From: Marinobacter persicus
Lineage (GTDB): Bacteria; Pseudomonadota; Gammaproteobacteria; Pseudomonadales; Oleiphilaceae
Direction: 5' to 3'
Length of the DNA: 64,000 nt
Assembly: GCF_002934325.1 (NCBI RefSeq)
Contig: NZ_PTIV01000004.1
Span: forward strand, 124,001-188,000
The position numbers were made by a program, and so were the translations under genes. How positions within the stretch are numbered: the first letter of the stretch is position 1; every line of letters starts with the position of its first letter. Under the pieces are notes generated by a model. That model saw only the letters and a list, made by a program, of their open reading frames with translations. It was not told the origin of the DNA and did not search any database. Positions 17,855 through 29,454 of this stretch are shown here, piece after piece.

Positions 17855-20131
17855 TTATACCGCTTCGGCGGGCTCGTCTTCGTACTCGAACACCAGCTCA
17901 TCGTCCCGCAGGTGAACGAACACATCGCCTCCGTGATCGGACAGGCGCCCGAACAGGATCTGCTCGGCCAGCGGCCGCTTGATCTTGTCCTGGATGAGGC
18001 GGGCCATGGGCCTGGCCCCCATGGTCACATCGTAACCACGCTCGGCCAGCCAAAGCTTGGCATCGTCATCCACATGCAGTACCACATGTTTCTCATCCAG
18101 CTGCGCCTGCAGTTCGGTGAGGAACTTGTCCACCACGTGTGTGATGGTGTCCTTCTGCAGATCGCGGAACTGAATGATGCCGTCCAGACGATTGCGGAAT
18201 TCCGGGGTGAAGGTCTTGTTGATCACCTCCATGCCATCGGTGCTGTGGTCCTGCTCGCTGAAACCGATGGACCGTCGCGCCATGCTCTCTGCACCGGCGT
18301 TGGTGGTCATCACCAGGATCACGTGACGGAAGTCCGCTTTGCGACCGTTGTTGTCCGTCAGCGTGCCGTGGTCCATCACCTGCAGCAGCAGATTGAACAC
18401 TTCCGGGTGCGCCTTCTCGATTTCATCAAGCAACAGTACACAGTGCGGTTGCTTGCTCACCGCTTCGGTCAGCAGGCCGCCCTGATCGTAACCGACATAA
18501 CCGGGGGGCGCGTCAATCAGGCGGGAGACAGTGTGCCGCTCCATGTATTCGGACATGTCGAAACGCACCAGCTCAATGCCCAGCACCTTGGCCAGCTGCT
18601 TGGTGACCTCGGTCTTGCCGACACCGGTGGGACCTGAGAACAGGAAGGCACCTTCCGGTTTCTCCGGCGCCTTCAGGCCGGCACGTGCCAGCTTGATGGC
18701 GGTGGACAGGGACTCGATGGCCGGATCCTGTCCGAAGACCACCATTTTCAGGTCCCGCTCCAGGTTGCGCAGCAGGTCCTTGTCGCTGGTAGAGACGTTC
18801 TTCGGCGGAATGCGGGCGATGTTGGCCACCACATCCTCGATGTCTGACACATCGATAGTGGACCGGCGCTTGTCCTCCGGCTGCAACCGCTGCCGTGCGC
18901 CCGCCTCATCGATCACGTCAATCGCCTTGTCCGGCAGGTGACGGTCGGTGATGTAGCGGTCCGCCAATTCAGCGGCCACCCGCAGCGCCTGGTCGGTGTA
19001 CTCGAGATCATGGTGCTTCTCGAAATTGCTCTTCAGGCCCTTGAGAATCTGGTAGGTATCCTCAACGCTGGGCTCATTGACATCGATCTTCTGGAAACGA
19101 CGCGCCAGGGCGCTGTCTTTCTCGAAGATGCCACGGAACTCCTGGAAGGTGGTGGAACCGATGCAGCGCAGCTCGCCCGAACTCAGCATGGGCTTGAGCA
19201 GGTTGGAGGCATCCATCACGCCACCCGACGCCGAACCGGCACCGATGATGGTGTGAATCTCGTCAATGAACAGGATCGCGTGGTTCTGTTTTTTCAGGTC
19301 CGCCAACAGGCCTTTCAGGCGCTTCTCAAAATCGCCCCGGTATTTGGTACCAGCCAGCAGCGCGCCCATGTCCAGGGAATAGACCACCGCATCGGAGATG
19401 ACCTCCGGCACCTGGCCATCAACAATCCGCTTGGCAAGACCTTCGGCAATGGCGGTTTTGCCCACACCGGCTTCGCCCACTAGCAGGGGGTTGTTTTTGC
19501 GCCGGCGCACCAGGATCTGCACCACCCGCTCAACTTCGTGCTCGCGGCCAATCAGCGGATCAATCCGGCCCTGGCGGGCCTGTTCGTTCAGGTTGGTGGC
19601 GTAGTTGTCCAGCGGGCGGGACTGCACGCCTTCTTCACCCACTTCTTCCTGGGCGGCATGATCAGCGCCCTCTTCGTCTTCGGCGCCCTGCACCCGGGAA
19701 ATGCCGTGGGAGACAAAATTGACCACATCAATGCGGTTCACATTCTGTTTCTTAAGCAGATAGACCGCCTGGCTTTCCTGTTCGCTGTAGATCGCCACCA
19801 GCACATTGGCGCCGGTTACCTCTTTCTTGCCAGAGGACTGGACATGGAACACCGCCCGCTGAAGTACCCGCTGGAACCCAAGGGTGGGCTGCGTTTCGCG
19901 CTCGGTGTCTGTGCTGGGAATCAATGGGGTTGTGGAATCGACAAATTCAATGAGTTCGTCTTCCAGGCCCTGCAGGTCAGCCCCACAGGCTTTCAGGACG
20001 CCCACTGCCGACTCATTATCGAGCAGGGCCAACAACAAATGCTCCACGGTCATGAATTCATGACGCTTGTCGTGGGCATTCTTGAAGGCCGTATTCAGCG
20101 TAATTTCAAGGTCTTTGCTCAGCATGGGCAC
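17855..20131 (-). CDS. clpA: ATP-dependent Clp protease ATP-binding subunit ClpA
   Basis: ClpA unfolds substrates and feeds them to ClpP; with ClpS it degrades N-degron proteins. The 758-residue protein has a Clp N-domain (1-145), AAA-1 with Walker [10 protein letters not shown] near 216 and [10 protein letters not shown], and AAA-2 with [15 protein letters not shown] near 495 and [15 protein letters not shown]. The loop IGFSEQD near residue 610 corresponds to the ClpP-binding IGF/L loop. It follows clpS on the minus strand by 11 bases and ends against the shared terminator. Confidence 0.97.
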   Translation of the reverse strand: MPMLSKDLEITLNTAFKNAHDKRHEFMTVEHLLLALLDNESAVGVLKACGADLQGLEDELIEFVDSTTPLIPSTDTERETQPTLGFQRVLQRAVFHVQSSGKKEVTGANVLVAIYSEQESQAVYLLKKQNVNRIDVVNFVSHGISRVQGAEDEEGADHAAQEEVGEEGVQSRPLDNYATNLNEQARQGRIDPLIGREHEVERVVQILVRRRKNNPLLVGEAGVGKTAIAEGLAKRIVDGQVPEVISDAVVYSLDMGALLAGTKYRGDFEKRLKGLLADLKKQNHAILFIDEIHTIIGAGSASGGVMDASNLLKPMLSSGELRCIGSTTFQEFRGIFEKDSALARRFQKIDVNEPSVEDTYQILKGLKSNFEKHHDLEYTDQALRVAAELADRYITDRHLPDKAIDVIDEAGARQRLQPEDKRRSTIDVSDIEDVVANIARIPPKNVSTSDKDLLRNLERDLKMVVFGQDPAIESLSTAIKLARAGLKAPEKPEGAFLFSGPTGVGKTEVTKQLAKVLGIELVRFDMSEYMERHTVSRLIDAPPGYVGYDQGGLLTEAVSKQPHCVLLLDEIEKAHPEVFNLLLQVMDHGTLTDNNGRKADFRHVILVMTTNAGAESMARRSIGFSEQDHSTDGMEVINKTFTPEFRNRLDGIIQFRDLQKDTITHVVDKFLTELQAQLDEKHVVLHVDDDAKLWLAERGYDVTMGARPMARLIQDKIKRPLAEQILFGRLSDHGGDVFVHLRDDELVFEYEDEPAEAV

Positions 20132-20142
20132 CCCTACGTCTG

Positions 20143-20502
20143 TCAGTCCGCGCGTTCAATCTCGCAAAGGAGCGGATGTTCGCATTCCGAGGAATACTGG
20201 TTCACCTGTGCTGCCTTTGTCTCCGCGATGTCTCGGGTATATACCCCACATACGGCTTTTCCCTGCGTATGGACGAGCAGCATCACCTGCGTCGCCTTTT
20301 CTTCGTTCATTGCGAAGAACTTCATCAACACCTCTACCACAAAATCCATGGGCGTGTAATCGTCATTGAGTAACACGACTCGAAAGCGCGCCGGCCGCTT
20401 GAGCGCGGGCTTCTCGGGCGCAACACTCACGCCATCGTGACGCTCGGGCTGATCGTCCTCCCCTTGATTGAATACTAGTAGAGAATTCTCGATTGTCCGC
20501 AT
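20143..20502 (-). CDS. clpS: ATP-dependent Clp protease adaptor ClpS
   Basis: ClpS binds N-terminal Leu, Phe, Tyr or Trp and hands the protein to ClpA. The 119-residue sequence has a charged flexible N-terminus and the conserved core [22 protein letters not shown], of which [12 protein letters not shown] holds the residue-binding pocket; [20 protein letters not shown] follows. It is upstream of clpA in the same direction. The region before it carries the gene-poor clpS-cspD interval. Confidence 0.96.
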   Translation of the reverse strand: MRTIENSLLVFNQGEDDQPERHDGVSVAPEKPALKRPARFRVVLLNDDYTPMDFVVEVLMKFFAMNEEKATQVMLLVHTQGKAVCGVYTRDIAETKAAQVNQYSSECEHPLLCEIERAD

Positions 20503-20950
20503 GATTCTGTTTGCCGGTTTCTCGGTTGACTGAATAGAATGTGGTTGCCACGGGCGGCGTTTTCAAGCGTTAGTGGCGCCCGGCTAACCTTCGTTTTGCA
20601 TGGCTCCATCATACCGCGTCCACCCCCGGCTCAACCACTCCCATCCAAAAACCACCGGTTTCTTGACACCCCACAGTTCTTGAACAATGTTTAAAGATGC
20701 ACCTTTAATCACTAGCAGCCTGTCGGACTTAAGTAATCGTCACGAGCAAGGTGAGAAGATGAGCGCAAATTTTCTGGATTTTGAGGCGCATAGTGGGCCT
20801 ATGCAACGAAAAAGCCGGGGAATTTGAGCCATTTTCCCACCGGCGCAGTAGATTAATCTTGAGTCCGACAGGCTGCTCGGTGCACCCTCAACAACAAAAG
20901 AGGCCATCCAGGTCTCTGGCTCAGACAGTACAAATACAAGGGAGTTCAAC
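20503..20950. other. Intergenic region clpS-cspD (448 bp, no gene)
   Basis: This is the only long gene-free stretch of the window. It must hold the divergent promoters of clpS and cspD. From clpS outward there are about 160 bases with no recognised element, then TTGACA at 20663-20668 on the plus strand (a possible -35, but with no good -10), then the MITE-like hairpin 20714-20877, then 73 bases with AAGGGAG before cspD. A minus-strand open frame through the hairpin is judged spurious. In P. aeruginosa icd follows cspD; here a GGDEF-EAL gene does. Confidence 0.7.
20714..20877. mobile_element. MITE-like element with 20-bp terminal inverted repeats
   Basis: The ends are AGCAGCCTGTCGGACTTAAG (20714-20733) and, at 20858-20877, its reverse complement with one mismatch. 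The whole 164 bases form one imperfect hairpin whose centre is GCATAG-TGGGC-CTATGC at 20788-20804, exactly midway between the ends. No transposase is encoded. I see no clear target-site duplication. The structure is that of a non-autonomous element mobilised by a transposase elsewhere; I cannot name the family with confidence. Confidence 0.75.
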
Positions 20951-21178
20951 ATGCCCAGAGGAAAGGTCAAATGGTTTAATAACGCCAAGGGCTATGGCTT
21001 TATCATTGAGGATGGCTGTAGCGACGACCTCTTTGCCCACTTTTCATCCGTGCAGATGGACGGCTACAAAACCCTGAAGGCAGGACAGCCAGTGACCTTT
21101 GACAAGAAACCCAGCGAACGGGGTGTTCATGCGGTCAACATCATTCCCGAAACCCCGCCCGGAGCCGCCCACGCCTGA
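20951..21178 (+). CDS. cspD: Cold-shock-domain protein, CspD-like
   Basis: A 75-residue cold-shock-domain protein binding single-stranded nucleic acid. RNP1 KGYGFI and RNP2-like DLFAHF are present (F at 18, 30 and neighbours). The alanine/proline-rich tail and place beside clpS match CspD of E. coli and Pseudomonas, a replication inhibitor and ClpAP-linked protein. AAGGGAG precedes the ATG. The hairpin element ends 73 bases upstream, so it may lie in the leader. Confidence 0.92.
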   Translation: MPRGKVKWFNNAKGYGFIIEDGCSDDLFAHFSSVQMDGYKTLKAGQPVTFDKKPSERGVHAVNIIPETPPGAAHA

Positions 21179-21187
21179 CAAACGGGG

Positions 21188-24100
21188 TTAGTCATCGCCA
21201 AGCCTGTTGGTTACCCAGGTGTGCAGGGCATCTGCAGCCATTGGCTTGGCAATGGCGTACCCTTGCCCCCACTCGCAACCCAGGGCCAGCAATGACTGGC
21301 AATGAGCTTCCGTTTCAACGCCTTCGGCAATCACATTGCGACGGAACGCCTCTGCCAGGCGGATGACGCCCTCAAGGATGGCCAGGTCATCGGGGTCTTC
21401 CAGCATGTCACGCACGAAACTACGGTCAATCTTGAGCAGTTGAGCGGGTAGACGCTTAAGGTAGGTGAGCGATGAATAGCCCGTGCCAAAGTCGTCCAGG
21501 GCAAACCCAACGCCCAGCTCATTGCAGGCAGTGATAATATTCGATACCTGCACAATATCCCCAAGCGCGGCGGTTTCCAGGATTTCCAGTTCGAGGTCCC
21601 CTGCCTCCAGCGCGGGGCGACGCTCCAACTCCGCAGTGAGCCAATCCATAAAATCAGAGTGCTGAAGGTGGATGGCATCAATATTAATGCTGACCGGCAA
21701 ATGCAGCCCTGATTCTTTCCAACGCACAATCTGGTCCATGGCTGTGCGCATCACCCAGTTACCCAGCTCGATGGCCACAGAGGTGTTTTCAATGACCGGC
21801 AGGAAATTGGCCGGCGGCAATAGCCCACGCTCAGGATGCTGCCAGCGCACCAGGGCCTCCGCACCAATCACTTCGCCGGTGCGCATGTTGACCTTGGGCT
21901 GGTAATACAGGACAAGCTCCTCATTCGCCAGAGCCTCCCGAATGCGTTCAAGGCTCTCGTGCTGGTCTCGCACCGCGCGCTCCCGCTCGGCATCAAAAAG
22001 GCAGTAGCGATTCTTGCCGGCCTGCTTGGCCTGGTACATGGCCTGGTCAGCCTGTCGCAACAGCTGATCTGGTTCCAGCGACTCACTTTGCGGGTAGAAG
22101 GCAACCCCGATACTCGCTGACACCGACAGTTCAAGGCCATCCAGAATGACCGGTTCCGCGGCGGCCGCAAGTAAACGATCAATGGCCTCAATGCTGTCCT
22201 CGGGCACATCCAGATCCAGCAAGACTGCAACAAACTCGTCTCCGCCAAGCCGGGCCAGGGTGTCCTCAGCCCGCATGCCGCTCTTCATCTGCCTGGCAAC
22301 CTGAACCAGAAGTTGGTCCCCCACGGCGTGACTGTGAGTGTCGTTGACGGCCTTGAAGCCATCCAGGTCAATAAACACCACAGCAATACTGGTGCCGTGT
22401 CGGAGGCTTTGGGCCATGGCCTGCTGCAAACGGTCGGCCAGCAAGGTGCGATTAGGCAGGCCGGTCAGCGGATCAAAGTGGGCGATCTGCTCCAGCTGTT
22501 TCTGCTGCTGTTTCAGGGTAGTGATGTCCGTCAGCAGCGAGACGTAGCCCTGAAGCTGGCCCGACTCGTTTTTCAGGGCGCTCACCTTTTGCAGCACGGT
22601 ATAGAGTTGACCATCCTTATGACGGTTCCAGACTTCCCCTTCCCAGTGCCCCTGGCGCTCCAATGCCTTCGACATTTTGCGGTGAAACACTTTGCTGTGG
22701 TACCCGGAGTTCAGGATTACGGGCGTATGCCCCAATACTTCCTCTGCCGGGTAACCGGTGGTACGGGTGAACGCCGCGTTAACACTAACGATGCGATGTT
22801 CGGCATCGGTAATCATGATGCCTTCGTTGGCGTTATCAAACACGCTGGCCGACAGCCGAAGCTCACTTTCGTTGCGTCGGCGCTGTTCAATATTGACCAA
22901 CAGGTTCGCAAACAGCCGCAGCAATTCCACCGTCGGCTCACCAAACTTCTCCTCCTCGATCACAGAATCAACACCAACAAAGCCAACACACTGCCCCTCA
23001 CTCATCAGAGGCAGGTTGACCAGGCTTTTTACCGACTGCCTCTGCAAACACTGTTTGAGATAACCATCCGGCAATTCAGCCACACTGGGGATAATCATTG
23101 GCTGCCCCCTGTCATGGCGTTCGGTCCACTCCCGCATTTCATCCAGCGGCAAATCCTGGGAGTGGTCGATCTGGGCAGAGACCTCGTCGGCACACCATTC
23201 GTAGGTGTTTGACATGGTCCCCCGATCAAAATCATAGGTAAACAGGTAACAGCGATCGGCACCAATAAAGGTCCCGACCTCTTCAAAGGCTTCGTGCACC
23301 GCGCTATTAACCTGGTTCAGCGGCAGGTTAATAAATCGGCTGGAAAATTTGAGGACGATCTGGCGATAGCGATCGGCCCGCTCAATAAGGGATTCGGCCT
23401 CGCTACGCTGCATTTCCGCACTGACACGGTCCACAAACAGTTGCACGAGGATTCTTACCAGCTCCTTCTGCAACATGGGAGACCGGCTCATACCGACCAG
23501 CAGCCCCATCGGTTGACGATTTTTGTCAAACAACACACTGCCGATGTAGGACTCAACCCCCATCTCGACCAGCAAGGCGTCGTCCGGGTACGCCTGACGA
23601 GCGCCCTCGGGCAGCAAAAGCAGTTTTTGACAGAGCACATCCGAACACGGGGTGCCTTTTAGCGAATAACTGAAAGGATCAATCGATTGCTGGCCTGCCC
23701 AACCAGCCAGCACACTGGCCTGATTGAAGTGATGACCAAAGCGGGCCACAAAGGCATAGTCCAACCCGAGGGCTTCCACCAGATGGCGACTAACCGCCCG
23801 GTAAAAATCCTCGCCCTCCAGACCGGCAAAGGTGCTGGCCAGGGCCGTTAACGAGTTCTGGGTCAGCTGATGTTCGGTGGTGTCCTGGACCGTACCCAGC
23901 GTTTTACGACTTGCGCCCTTTGCCTGGGAAACGGCTTCACCCCGAAGCTGAACGTATTTGATACGCCCATCCGGCATTTTCAGTCGATGGCCGATTTCAT
24001 AGCTCTCGCCCGTCTGGGCTGCGCTCTGGTAGGCGTCGAATACCAAAGGTCGGTCATCAGGGTGTATTCTCAAGAGGGCCTGGCGATAACAATCGGTGGT

Positions 24101-24892
24101 TTGGGGATCCAGCTCCAGAATCCGGAACATTTCCTCCGAGCAGGTAAGCCGATAGCGGCCGCCTGAGTAGTCCAGTTCCCAACTGCCCACCTGGGCAATG
24201 CGCTGGGCTTCCGCCAGACGCTCGGTGCTGTAACGCAGGGCCTCAGTGGCTTTCTTGCGCTCCTTCTCCAGCTGCCGGCGCCGGCGAATATTCAGCGCCA
24301 GCAAGCCAATGACAATAGCCTGCGCCAGCAGCACACCAGCCAGCAGCCAGATCTGCTGCAACCGCGTGCGCTCCAGTTCCGCTATCTGGGCATCGACCAT
24401 TTCCTCCAGACGGCTCTGGTAATGCCACAGATCCTGGGACTCGTGGCGCCCCGGCGTAATGTCATTGATCACGGAAAACAACAACCGACGCCCATCAAAC
24501 TCGTAGGGCCGGGAATGCACCTCCACCGTGCGAATTTCACCATCGGCCAGGCGATGGCGAAATATGAAATAGTTGCGTCCTTCGTCCCGGGCCAGCCGAC
24601 GCTCCTGGGCCACCTGTTCTTCAGTAAAGGTATTGATCTGCTGGATGGTCATCTGCTGAAGCGTCGACACCGGATAACCATAAAAGTCAGCCGCCGCGGC
24701 GTTGGCTTCCACAAGCCGCCCCGTGTCCGGCTCAATCAGGAGCATGGGAATGCCAGACTCAAGAAAGACCTGTTCAAAGTCCGGCCCCTTGGCCACCACA
24801 GACGCCAGGCTGGTCAACATCAGCACCATGGATAAAACGACGGCGACCAGGAGCGATCGGAGCCAACGCAGGGACAAAGGGCTAAAAAACAA
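21188..24892 (-). CDS. Membrane PAS/GAF sensor with GGDEF and EAL domains
   Basis: A 1234-residue c-di-GMP enzyme. Order: hydrophobic N-terminus (about 8-35), PAS (about 40-150) facing the periplasm, membrane helix (about 183-205), PAS (225-340), two GAF-like regions (345-500 and 515-690), PAS (about 700-815), GGDEF (GGDEF at 883-887, preceded by the I-site RAED) and EAL (EALVRW from 1012). Both catalytic signatures are intact, so it could make and degrade c-di-GMP, or one domain may only regulate. It is monocistronic, convergent with cspD by nine bases. Input signals are unknown. In Pseudomonas a different gene occupies this place. Confidence 0.9.
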   Translation of the reverse strand: MFFSPLSLRWLRSLLVAVVLSMVLMLTSLASVVAKGPDFEQVFLESGIPMLLIEPDTGRLVEANAAAADFYGYPVSTLQQMTIQQINTFTEEQVAQERRLARDEGRNYFIFRHRLADGEIRTVEVHSRPYEFDGRRLLFSVINDITPGRHESQDLWHYQSRLEEMVDAQIAELERTRLQQIWLLAGVLLAQAIVIGLLALNIRRRRQLEKERKKATEALRYSTERLAEAQRIAQVGSWELDYSGGRYRLTCSEEMFRILELDPQTTDCYRQALLRIHPDDRPLVFDAYQSAAQTGESYEIGHRLKMPDGRIKYVQLRGEAVSQAKGASRKTLGTVQDTTEHQLTQNSLTALASTFAGLEGEDFYRAVSRHLVEALGLDYAFVARFGHHFNQASVLAGWAGQQSIDPFSYSLKGTPCSDVLCQKLLLLPEGARQAYPDDALLVEMGVESYIGSVLFDKNRQPMGLLVGMSRSPMLQKELVRILVQLFVDRVSAEMQRSEAESLIERADRYRQIVLKFSSRFINLPLNQVNSAVHEAFEEVGTFIGADRCYLFTYDFDRGTMSNTYEWCADEVSAQIDHSQDLPLDEMREWTERHDRGQPMIIPSVAELPDGYLKQCLQRQSVKSLVNLPLMSEGQCVGFVGVDSVIEEEKFGEPTVELLRLFANLLVNIEQRRRNESELRLSASVFDNANEGIMITDAEHRIVSVNAAFTRTTGYPAEEVLGHTPVILNSGYHSKVFHRKMSKALERQGHWEGEVWNRHKDGQLYTVLQKVSALKNESGQLQGYVSLLTDITTLKQQQKQLEQIAHFDPLTGLPNRTLLADRLQQAMAQSLRHGTSIAVVFIDLDGFKAVNDTHSHAVGDQLLVQVARQMKSGMRAEDTLARLGGDEFVAVLLDLDVPEDSIEAIDRLLAAAAEPVILDGLELSVSASIGVAFYPQSESLEPDQLLRQADQAMYQAKQAGKNRYCLFDAERERAVRDQHESLERIREALANEELVLYYQPKVNMRTGEVIGAEALVRWQHPERGLLPPANFLPVIENTSVAIELGNWVMRTAMDQIVRWKESGLHLPVSINIDAIHLQHSDFMDWLTAELERRPALEAGDLELEILETAALGDIVQVSNIITACNELGVGFALDDFGTGYSSLTYLKRLPAQLLKIDRSFVRDMLEDPDDLAILEGVIRLAEAFRRNVIAEGVETEAHCQSLLALGCEWGQGYAIAKPMAADALHTWVTNRLGDD

Positions 24893-25053
24893 TATGTGAC
24901 TCCAACAACTATTCAGGACGTGTAGCCGAAATTACCCAATAAGCTAGCCGACAACAAGCAACAAAACACCCAATAGAATCTATTCCGGCCCGACATTGGT
25001 CTGAGCATTCCCCTTTCGGGTACCATTCCGAATCCATCCGAACAGGAGCCGGT

Positions 25054-25698
25054 ATGGCGGAACTCATCATCTTCAACAAACCCTTTCAGGTATTGAGCCA
25101 GTTCACCGATGAACGCGCAGACCGGCGTCGCGCGACACTGGCTGAGTGGATCGACCAGCCAGGTTTCTACCCCGCTGGCCGACTGGATTACGACTCCGAA
25201 GGGCTGTTACTGCTTACCAACGAGGGCGCCCTCCAGCACCGCATCGCATCGCCCCGCAATAAGATGCCCAAGACCTACTGGGTGCAAGTGGAAGGCGAAA
25301 TCCCGGACAGCGCCATTGAGCAGCTGAGCCAGGGCGTTGCTCTGAAAGATGGTGTCACCAGCCCCGCCAAGGCGCAGCGGATACCGGAGCCGGACGTATG
25401 GCCAAGAACACCGCCCGTGCGCCACCGAGAATCCGTACCCACCTCCTGGCTTGAGCTGACCATCACCGAAGGTCGTAACCGGCAGGTCCGGCGGATGACA
25501 GCCGCCGTGGGCTACCCTACTCTGAGACTGATACGCTGCCGGATTGGAGACTGGACCATCGCCGGCCTTCAGCCGGGCGACTACCGGCGCGAAACCGTGC
25601 ATTTACCTCGGCCAGCCACTGGCCGGGGCAAGCCAGGGACTGGCGGTAAAACCGGCCGCCGAAACCAGAGCAGAAAACGGAGAACCAAAAAAGCATGA
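25054..25698 (+). CDS. rluE: 23S rRNA pseudouridine synthase, RluE type
   Basis: RluE converts U2457 of 23S rRNA to pseudouridine. The 214-residue protein lacks an S4 domain and opens with LIIFNKPFQVLSQF; the catalytic Asp is D45 in PAGRLDYDSEGLLLL, and the C-terminal GRNRQVRRMTAAVG motif is present. The tail is lysine/arginine rich. CAGGAGCC lies before the ATG. Its stop overlaps the nudJ start, suggesting an operon with nudJ and probably mnmA. Confidence 0.93.
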   Translation: MAELIIFNKPFQVLSQFTDERADRRRATLAEWIDQPGFYPAGRLDYDSEGLLLLTNEGALQHRIASPRNKMPKTYWVQVEGEIPDSAIEQLSQGVALKDGVTSPAKAQRIPEPDVWPRTPPVRHRESVPTSWLELTITEGRNRQVRRMTAAVGYPTLRLIRCRIGDWTIAGLQPGDYRRETVHLPRPATGRGKPGTGGKTGRRNQSRKRRTKKA

Positions 25699-26144
25699 CC
25701 TGGACACCCCACGCCACCGTCGCCGTGATCGCCGAAGACTCCAGGGGCCGCTTTCTGCTGGTGGAGGAAGTCAGCCACGGCAAGGTGGTGTTCAACCAGC
25801 CCGCCGGACACATCGAGGAAAACGAAGCCGTGCTCGATGCCGTGCACCGGGAAACCCTGGAGGAAACCGGCTGGGAAATCGAGCCCACCCATTTCCTTGG
25901 GGTGTATACCTACAAGGCGCCTGCCAATGGCGTCACCTACTTCCGCTTCTGCTACGCCGCCCGCGCCGTGCGCGAGGTCACCCGTGAACTGGACGACGAC
26001 ATCATCGCTCCGCACTGGCTGACCCTTGAGGAGATCCGCGAGCTGGGCGACAAGCTGCGCAGCCCGCTGGTGCTGCAGTGTATCGAGGATTACCGCAACG
26101 GCCGGCGATTCCCGCTGGATGTGGTGGTGGACGCACAGACGTAG
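25695..26144 (+). CDS. nudJ: Nudix phosphatase NudJ
   Basis: A 149-residue Nudix hydrolase with the box GHIEENEAVLDAVHRETLEETGW (G at about 40; REXXEE core RETLEE). In E. coli NudJ removes phosphate from thiamin pyrophosphates and nucleoside di/triphosphates and is the gene just before mnmA, as here. The ATG overlaps the rluE stop. Substrate in this organism is inferred from family and position. Confidence 0.92.
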   Translation: MTWTPHATVAVIAEDSRGRFLLVEEVSHGKVVFNQPAGHIEENEAVLDAVHRETLEETGWEIEPTHFLGVYTYKAPANGVTYFRFCYAARAVREVTRELDDDIIAPHWLTLEEIRELGDKLRSPLVLQCIEDYRNGRRFPLDVVVDAQT

Positions 26145-26202
26145 CCCCCAGAAGCTGTTAAAATCCCGCTTTTATTCCCGGTAAACGGTTCCCAGAAGAC
26201 TC

Positions 26203-27369
26203 ATGACTCAGAATTCCGATCCCCAAGCTCCCGCAAACACCCGCGTGATCGTCGGCATGTCCGGCGGCGTGGACTCCTCCGTTGCCGCCTGGCTACTGAA
26301 GGACCAGGGCTACCAGGTCGAAGGCCTGTTCATGAAAAACTGGGACGAGGACGACGGCACCGAATACTGCACTGCCATGGACGACCTGGCCGATGCCCAG
26401 GCCGTGGCCGATGCCATCGGCATTACCCTGCACACCGCCAGCTTCGCCGCCGAATACTGGGACCGGGTGTTTGAACATTTCCTGGCCGAATACAGCGCCG
26501 GGCGCACCCCAAACCCGGACATCCTGTGCAACAAGGAAGTCAAATTCCGAGCGTTTCTCGATTACGCCATTACCCTGGGCGCCGACTACATCGCCACCGG
26601 CCATTACGCCCGCCAGCGCCCGCTGGACGACGGCAGCGGCAAGGCACAGTTGCTCAAGGGCCTGGACCCGAACAAGGACCAGAGCTATTTCCTGCACGCG
26701 GTGTCCGGCGAGCGTATTGCCCGCACCCTGTTCCCAGTGGGTGAACTGGAAAAACCCGAGGTCCGGCGCATTGCCGAGGAGCAGGGTTTTGTCACCCACG
26801 ACAAGAAGGATTCCACCGGCATCTGCTTCATTGGCGAGCGCAAGTTCCGGGACTTCCTCAAGCAGTACCTGCCGGCCCAGCCCGGCGATATTGAAACACC
26901 GGATGGCCAGGTGATCGGCAAGCATCAGGGCCTGATGTACCACACCATTGGCCAGCGCCAGGGCCTGGGTATTGGCGGGCTGAGCGAATTCGGCGACGAG
27001 CCCTGGTACGTGGCGGAAAAAGACCTGACCCGTAACGTGCTCATTGCAGTCCAGGGCAAGCACCACCCGTTGCTGTTCTCCCGGGGCCTGGTCTCCGGGC
27101 CCATCGACTGGATCGCCGGCGAAGCGCCCTCCGGCCAGTTCCGCTGCAAGGCCAAGACCCGCTACCGCCAGCCGGACCAGGATTGCAACGTGACGGTGAT
27201 CGACGGCGGGGTGAAAGTGGTCTTTGACGAAGCCCAGCGGGCCGTTACCCCCGGACAATCCGTGGTGTTCTATGTCGATGACGTCTGCCTGGGCGGCGGC
27301 GTGATCGAACAGACCTGGCGCGACGGCGAGCCTCTGCCAGCCCGCATTAACCCGGAAATGGAAGCCTGA
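26203..27369 (+). CDS. mnmA: tRNA-specific 2-thiouridylase MnmA
   Basis: MnmA adds sulfur to U34 of tRNA Lys, Glu and Gln using a persulfide from the Tus relay. The 388-residue sequence has the PP-loop [15 protein letters not shown] at about 18-32, the first catalytic cysteine in [12 protein letters not shown] and the second in [17 protein letters not shown], then the C-terminal beta domains. It is 58 bases after nudJ and two bases before hflD. The order nudJ-mnmA-hflD-purB is conserved across gammaproteobacteria. Confidence 0.97.
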   Translation: MTQNSDPQAPANTRVIVGMSGGVDSSVAAWLLKDQGYQVEGLFMKNWDEDDGTEYCTAMDDLADAQAVADAIGITLHTASFAAEYWDRVFEHFLAEYSAGRTPNPDILCNKEVKFRAFLDYAITLGADYIATGHYARQRPLDDGSGKAQLLKGLDPNKDQSYFLHAVSGERIARTLFPVGELEKPEVRRIAEEQGFVTHDKKDSTGICFIGERKFRDFLKQYLPAQPGDIETPDGQVIGKHQGLMYHTIGQRQGLGIGGLSEFGDEPWYVAEKDLTRNVLIAVQGKHHPLLFSRGLVSGPIDWIAGEAPSGQFRCKAKTRYRQPDQDCNVTVIDGGVKVVFDEAQRAVTPGQSVVFYVDDVCLGGGVIEQTWRDGEPLPARINPEMEA

Positions 27370-27371
27370 TC

Positions 27372-27992
27372 ATGAGCCGCTCCCTGCACGACCAGACCCT
27401 GGCCCTGGCGGGCGTCTTCCAGGCGGCTTCCCTGGTGCATCAAATTGCCCATCGGGGCCTATGCGACCAGGCCGCACTGGAAAGCTGCCTGCGTTCGCTG
27501 TTTGCCACCGACCCGGACACCACGCTGGACGTTTACGGTGGCGAAATCAGCGACATTCGCGAAGGCCTGCAGGCCCTCTCCACCTCCCTGGCCCAGCAAT
27601 CCCGCCCCCAGGACATGGAAATCCTGCGCTACGTGCTGAACCTGATTAACCTGGAATCCAAACTCAAGGGCCGCAAGGACATGCTGGATGTCATTGGCAG
27701 CCGCATCGAGCAGGCCCGGCACACCGCCGCCCATTTCGGCTACACCCACCCCAACCTAGTTGGCAACCTGGCGGCCATCTACACCGACACCATCAGCACC
27801 TTCCGGTTGCGCATTCAGGTTAGTGGCAGCCCGCAGATCCTCCAACGCGATGAAAACGCCGAAAAAGTCCGGGCGCTGTTATTGGCCGGTATTCGTTCGG
27901 CAGTGCTCTGGCGCCAGAGCGGCGGACGCCGCTGGCAGCTGATTTTCAATCGCCGGAAAGTGATTCATCACGCCCGGGACTTGCTGCGCTGA
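27372..27992 (+). CDS. hflD: HflD family protein
   Basis: HflD is a membrane-associated protein of uncertain main role; in E. coli it interferes with phage lambda CII. The 206-residue, mainly helical protein begins QTLALAGVFQAASLVHQIA and ends with IRSAVLWRQSGGRRWQLIFNRRKV (motifs SAVLWRQSGG and LIFNRR), both family hallmarks. It lies between mnmA and purB as expected, starting two bases after the mnmA stop. Confidence 0.95.
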   Translation: MSRSLHDQTLALAGVFQAASLVHQIAHRGLCDQAALESCLRSLFATDPDTTLDVYGGEISDIREGLQALSTSLAQQSRPQDMEILRYVLNLINLESKLKGRKDMLDVIGSRIEQARHTAAHFGYTHPNLVGNLAAIYTDTISTFRLRIQVSGSPQILQRDENAEKVRALLLAGIRSAVLWRQSGGRRWQLIFNRRKVIHHARDLLR

Positions 27993-28052
27993 TTCACGCC
28001 TCCAGCTGGTGTATCATACGCATCTTCAAATTTTACCGATCCGCATCTTTGA

Positions 28053-29438
<1,386 letters not shown>

Positions 29439-29454
29439 TCGCAGGAGAAGCACC

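Noticed and set aside
20663..20691. TTGACA with a 17-base spacer before cspD as a promoter.
   Set aside because: The -35 is perfect but the -10 (AATGTT) is poor, so I mention it but do not annotate a promoter.
20740..20988. An 82-codon minus-strand frame through the hairpin element near cspD.
   Set aside because: It overlaps the palindromic element and the cspD start, has no good start context, and its sequence is explained by the repeat.
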